Below, piece by piece: positions 58,881 to 64,000 of a stretch of DNA of 64,000 nucleotides. Location of the stretch: assembly GCA_024811115.1 (NCBI GenBank), contig JAKOGH010000755.1, forward strand, positions 1 through 64,000, read 5' to 3'. The stretch comes from Terana coerulea (Eukaryota > Basidiomycota > Agaricomycetes > Polyporales > Phanerochaetaceae). How positions within the stretch are numbered: the stretch's first letter is position 1; every line of letters starts with the position of its first letter. The notes under the pieces were generated by a model. That model saw only the letters and a list, made by a program, of their open reading frames with translations. It searched no databases and had not been told where the DNA came from. The position numbers and the translations under genes were made by a program.

Positions 58881-60841
58881 CTAGTCAGTGCATGGTGTAG
58901 CCCACGCAGTCAAGTCAGGGCCCTCGTAGTAAGGGAGGTAGTAATCGTGCCATCGCCAGTCCGACGCACTGAGTCTAATAGTCAGTAATTGTTGCATCAC
59001 ACTGAGGCCATACTGCTACGTACCTTACTCCGTTGAGTTTCAGATTATAACGTCTGAACAGATTCGCGAACGCCATGAAGAGCTCGCAATATCCCAGACT
59101 GCGCGTTGAAGTAAGCAAGTCGTTTAGCAGACGAACCGAAGGGGCTCACTTGATGCCTAGGCAACTCCTTGGGCCTTTGGAAAATGCGACGAGCCATGTG
59201 TCAAGATTTTCTTCCGTAGAGTTCAACCAGCGCTCGGGCTTGTATACGTGCGGCTCCGGGAATAGCTCTTCATTCCAGTGCACGAAGATATTGCTGATGC
59301 CCACACATGTCTAAAAATATCACGTCAAGCGTCATAAAAGGGGGGAGTGGGGTATGACTTACGCCCTCCGGTACGAATTCTCCTGACAGAACAGCACCTC
59401 CGGCCGGAACAACACGAGACATTGGGTGAACCACGCCATGACTGAACCGAAGTGATTCCTTCACGACGGCTTTCTACGGGTAGTGTTCATTATGCGCGCT
59501 GCAAGACGGAGTTTGACAACGCACTAGGTACGGCAGATTCTCTAATGCTTCGTAACGCGGGACGTCTTCGAGTTTCGGCCAAGCTTCAAGAAGTTCTCTG
59601 CGAAGTTTGCCGTACACTACCGGGCTGCTCAGAATGTTCAGAGTACCCGCAATGAGCGCGTCGCTGCTGGTATCGGTGCCGGCAAAAACAAAGAGGAACG
59701 CTTCATCTTCAAGCAACGCCTCTGACGGCATTGCGCCATCGGTCCGCAGATTGATGAGACTATGGTAAATTGTAGGATGAGGGCTGTCTTCAAGTGCTTG
59801 CGGATTCCTGAGGACTTCCTTGACCTGATCCTTGAGTATCTGGACCCGAACGGTGAGTGGATGGTTACGGAGATTAATCAGTCATTGGAGACGTACCTGC
59901 TTAAGCTCAACATACCCCTTCAAATCCGGCTGCAAATATACGGAGATAGCGGGTGGGCAGATGGACATCAGAGTCTTCGTGAGAGGGAAGTGTTTGAAGA
60001 CCCAGGTGATGGGGATCGCGGCGTGCATAGCAAGCTCGGTGGAGGACTTGAAGTCTGGCGCGCTAGTAGCATTTAAGCTGTAACCATAGCATATGGAACA
60101 AATGATATCTATCGCGCAGCATCGGAATGCCCGGCGGAAGTCCACAGGCTTGCCCTCCCGTATATGCCTGTCTATGTTGGCGGACATGGACTCCATCTAG
60201 AGGTTGACCGCGTTAGTGCGGATATCAGCATCTGGCTTCGTAACGTACGCATTGCTGTATAAGATATTGCAGATCGAGCACGGACTTCCTTGAGAACAAA
60301 GGCAGGGCTATGTCTCTTCTTTTCTTTGCCGAATCATAGTCTGGTATCGTGACGGTTGATTCCGTGACGGCGAATATGTGGTAGAGCGTGCTGTTCTTGT
60401 CCCATCGATTCCGTGGGTTGTATATCTCGTTATAAACCTCCGGCTTCGAGAAATGGAGCTAAACAGAGGTCATTACTGAACAAACGTTCATCATTGGGTA
60501 TCGAATACCCGACCTCGTTGGGCCCGATCCTGACTATGTCGCCTAGAATCCTCTTGTTGAGTTTAAGACCCTCAAAAGTAAGAAGGTGCAGTCTTACCGT
60601 ACTGTGAATGCAGCTTGATGAGCTCTGTGGCGAGGCTTTCACGCCTGACTATTTCCAGGTAACATTGCCACCATGACGTGGCGGCGGCGATTCTAGGCCC
60701 CGGAAACCGCGACAAAGGGTGGAAAAAGACGTTGTATAGAGCCCTACATGCCAGTATAGCCACGATCGGCAGCGCAACCAGCATAGTACGCTCGGCAGTA
60801 CTAGTGGACGGGCCTAGCAGTGGATCCAGCACCCTCGACAT
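58881..60841 (-). CDS. Cytochrome P450 monooxygenase, copy 3, intact, opposite strand
   Basis: Nine exons in phase: 60598-60841, 60514-60542, 60249-60458, 59897-60196, 59525-59839, 59363-59473, 59150-59310, 59024-59098 and 58881-58968, giving 510 aa. The start MSRVLDPLLG was chosen because the frame further upstream lacks an ATG. Motifs: FHPLSRFPGPR, VFAGTDTSSDAL, KESLR, PERW and FSKGPRSCLG. Compared with copies 1 and 2 it has one extra intron near the 3' end (58969-59023), and otherwise the same exon sizes. Its stop lies 222 bp from that of copy 2, tail to tail. Its decayed twin is at 44440-46486. Confidence 0.9.
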
Positions 60842-62643
60842 GCTGGCTTGACTGGCTTGGAAAAACCTTCCCTGACGCAGGTTGAGTCGGTATATGGTCA
60901 CGGACGTTGAGACCAGTGAACGGAATCGCAGCTGAGGATGCCAGCGCGGGACAGGTGCCGTGGCCTCGTCGTTCGATCATATGAACGAAGTAGCGGGTCT
61001 TTAAGTTACGCTGCCTGCGATTCCATGCGATGGCTGGGAAACCAGACTCAGAGTATCGGAGATGGTCCAGGTTAGAGCTCCGCAGCTGACATGGCTCGGG
61101 CCGCAGGGTCGGGCGAGAATATAGTTGAAGCTCCGACGTTTCAGACCAGTCTCAGTGTCTCACCATCTCTTCCTGCGCTGCGCTTCTGCAAAATATCCCT
61201 CGTCTCGTGCGGTGACAATGTGCGCCCAACACGCTGGTGAAGATGTGGCAGGCAAGCCGTGTTCCCACAGATTTCAACTTTTCGCTCTGCAGCTCAGCAC
61301 CCTGCGCTTACGAGGCTTGCGTGTTTCGCGGCGAAGTGATGTCCATTAACGCCTCGCTGCAGTACTGCAGGCACGTTCGACTGCCACCGGCCGCACTTCG
61401 CGAAGGTAAAAATCAAGTCGCCTCGGTGGTACCGGTGAGCAACGGGTTCTCATATCATAGTTACACTGTTGACGCTTGACTCCGTGCGCGTAGACCACTC
61501 CAATCCCGTCCTCGGGTTCTCAGATCTGCGTGTCGTCTTCAAGGCGTTCGACAGGCGAGGGGAATGAACGGGACTATGTGAAAGCAGCTGAATATGCGTT
61601 TCTGCATGTACCGCTGGTGCCACCTCTGATACGCTGCTGCACATACCCGGCGCGTAGTGTGAGGGCTAAACCGTTATTTGCTTCCATCCACGGAGCAAAC
61701 GCTACTGCTTCCTTCGTTGTATGGCCAAGAAAATTCAAGTGAGTTTCGTCAGTTGTGGGAATATATCTACGAGATAGACTCTAATAGAGATATCCAATTA
61801 CACGCAGTCACAATTGCCGTCAACCTGAGCAATGGAAGCTTTCGGCGTGGTGGCATCGCTGATGTCAGTGAGGTCCGCTCACGAGACAGAGTACGACGGC
61901 CATCTGCCATATATCCTTCACTGTGAGAGTCTTGTGACGGCGTAGGCAAAGGATTTACCGCCGGACAAAGTGCGTGAGTTACGATAGGAAAGACGCATTC
62001 TGACTCTAGATTTTGTAGGTTCCGGCATACCGCGCTTTTCTTGGCTTCGCCGGGGTTTATTGATCGTAGCAAGCCGCTATTTGCATAGTCTACTAGCAGA
62101 CTTCATCGTGTATGTTGGTGGCAATGGTGAGCTATACGTACTTTTCTGATCCTAGAGCTTTATACTCACGCTGTATGGACAATATAGACCCCGATGCAAC
62201 GCTTTTGGGGAAATGAACTCCCATTTCAACATCCCCGGGCCGTTACTCGATTGGTAATTACCCGTGACAGCACCCAGGCCACGACGTGTATTCTCTTTCT
62301 GCGGAACAGCAGAAGCCTGTATTCGCCACCTGCCGGCCAAATCAATACCAAACCCCCATGAACATCACTCTACGAGCTATAACTTCGCCATGATATCAAT
62401 CATATGTCTATCGCACTGGTGCTACATGCCAAGATTGAACTGTGAAGAGGGTGAAATAGGCTGTTGGCTGTGAGTGCCTTAGTGTTGAATGGTTTCCCCT
62501 TCCTGTCCAAGTCGGATGCTGATAGATTTGGGCATAAAAGACTAGCCGTCGAACGTATGCTGCATCTCAAGCTCTGCCACTGCACAAACCTCGCGGCTGC
62601 TTGACAACCGATTACTTGCTCCACTTCTACGTTCACTGGCAGC
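60842..62643. other. Interval without a recognised gene
   Basis: Short ORFs on the plus strand near 61125-61930 have no motif or phased chain. The interval separates the minus-strand P450 from the plus-strand DUF6534-type gene and may hold both promoters. Confidence 0.35.
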
Positions 62644-64000
62644 ATGATCACGTTTGATAACACGTTTGGGGCAATATTCATCGGCGCCTTCGTGACTTTG
62701 ACGTATGTTTTCTCTGTTCTGCGACAGCCAGCTTTCGCCGCTGATGCACTTTCCAGATTATATGGTATTTTATGTTTGCAGTGTTACATGTTCTTCCTTC
62801 GGTATGGGAGAGAAGGACGGTTGATGAAGGCGACAGTGAGCAAAAACTACCCCTGGGAATTGATCGGCTTGCTCACGACATACTTGTCAGGTTTGGGCCC
62901 TTTGGTGAGAGAGTACACCTCAACGCCTCTCACGCATGCTAACGAAGAGCAGGCTGCTCAACACTCTTCATCTTATTCTAGTCATCCAGGCGCTCTACTA
63001 GTACGAGAACCTCGCACCACTACGTAGCTGGCGTACCGTATGCTGAATGAGCTATTTCAGCTTTTTGGTCAAGAATTTCGACAATATTGCCGTCTTAGAA
63101 TTACGTGTCCCCTGGTATGTCGTTGGCAGTACGTCCTTTGTCTATGCTGACTGTACTTCCTCTTGCTCCTAGGAGCCTTCCCGTAAGCGGTGATATCCAC
63201 TCTACATTTTCTACTCAGCGCTGAACAAGTTATAGGTCTATCTTATGCTCACAGTACGTTCGCTGCGCGAGACTCGCTTAAATTCACACATCTGATGATG
63301 ATTATGGAATAGGGAGTAATCGATGCTATCATTCAGTGGTACGCCTTTGCTACCTTCATTGATTGAGTAGCCAACTGAGTCGCCACTTCTTTTCAAACAG
63401 CTGGTTGACCTACCGAGTCTGGATATGTGCGTGGTGCATTGCATGGGTATGTCCGGCTCTGATGATCCTTTGTCCAGTGAGCACGAGGAATGTATGGTTG
63501 ACCGTCTTCCTGGTGCGTCCGTTCCTTCAATACGCTCTCACTAAAACTCTCCTAACCAATGGATTTTAGGGAGTACTTTTGGTGACGGCGTGTGGTGAGT
63601 TGATCTTCTCGAAATTCCCTTTGTGCAACATTTCTCTGATATTTCGCAGGCTTCACCATAGGTAAGCACATGATACACGCAGTACCCCTTCCACAAGATT
63701 GGCATATTTCTTACTCTCGATTGAAGGGCTGGGTATCAGGCTGTGAGTGGTTTCGCACGCCGCCCATTAAATCACTAACTTGGGCTTTTCAATCCCAGGT
63801 CTCTTCTGCCAAATTCTGCTGCATACGCAGATAGACCAGTGAGAAATACAACAGAGCGTCCCTCGCGACACTAACTGATATATTTACCATTACAGTGGGT
63901 GGCTATCTCCGTGGCCACGCTTGCTCTCGAGATCGTCACGGACTCTAGCATTGCTCTCGCACTTTGCCTGTTCTTGTTTAAGGCCAGGAAATCGCCCGTC
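62644..64000 (+). CDS. DUF6534-type multi-pass membrane protein, 5' part, runs off the window
   Basis: ATG at 62644 begins MITFDNTFGAIFIGAFVTLT, then a GTATGT...CCAG intron leads to LYGILCLQCYMFFLRYGREG. A later exon reads SFLVKNFDNIAVLELRVPW near 63060. A helix near the window end reads LALEIVTDSSIALALCLFL, followed by FKARKSPV. These are the usual blocks of the DUF6534 membrane family of basidiomycetes. Middle exon joins (63115-63890) were not resolved, and the 3' end is outside the window. Function unknown. Confidence 0.6.

Noticed and set aside
1..64000. CRISPR arrays, bacterial operons or phage-like features
   Set aside because: No regularly spaced direct repeats and no polycistronic layout; the intron-rich genes are eukaryotic.

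Overview
The window reads as genomic DNA of an agaricomycete (mushroom-forming basidiomycete). The genes are cut by many short introns of about 45-110 bp. Several encode families common in that group: multi-pass membrane proteins of the DUF6533/DUF6534 kind, P450s in small clusters, TKL kinases with an HGDLK loop, and a WOPR (Gti1/Pac2) regulator. All calls were read by eye; exon joins were chosen by splice sites plus reading phase.

Layout. 0.1-12.7 kb: two paralogous multi-pass membrane-protein genes (129-1481 minus, 11220-12663 plus) flank a pogo/Fot1-like MITE (3179-3607), a LEA-like stress-protein gene (3832-6331) and a single-pass membrane-protein gene with a 15-nt microexon (6825-7945). 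13.1-17 kb: a complete PMS1-type MutL mismatch-repair gene. 20.5-21.7 kb: a complete WOPR transcription-factor gene. 22-29.7 kb: a doubtful ORF, a small secreted-protein gene and a three-RRM protein gene with a mitochondrial-looking N-terminus. 29.9-35.3 kb: a large gene joining a disordered N-terminus, a four-helix (MLKL_NTD/HeLo-like) segment, a TKL kinase domain and a basidiomycete-specific C-terminal domain, with three single-base frame breaks. 36.7 kb: an intron-containing tRNA-Pro(AGG).

37-61 kb holds a P450 family of five related copies: one with a single frame break, two intact genes arranged tail to tail, and two decayed relics. Between them (39.2-55.4 kb) lies a repeat island. It contains a large inverted repeat with arms of about 0.75 kb, LTR-like repeats, an inverted pair of SINE-like repeats, AT-rich gene-free DNA, and a decayed copy of the segment that carries an intact P450 and a DUF6534-type gene at 58.7-64.0 kb. 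In the stretches compared, the decayed copies differ mostly by CpG to TpG/CpA change, as methylation-linked deamination or a RIP-like process would leave.

The genes do not form one pathway. PMS1, the RRM protein, the WOPR factor and the LEA-like protein are housekeeping, regulatory or stress genes. The P450 group is an expanding and decaying detoxification or secondary-metabolism family with no recognisable backbone-enzyme partner in the window. The kinase is the best candidate for unusual biology (possible signalling or cell-death role). Several single-base frame breaks in otherwise well-conserved genes could be genuine decay or residual indel errors in the assembly.
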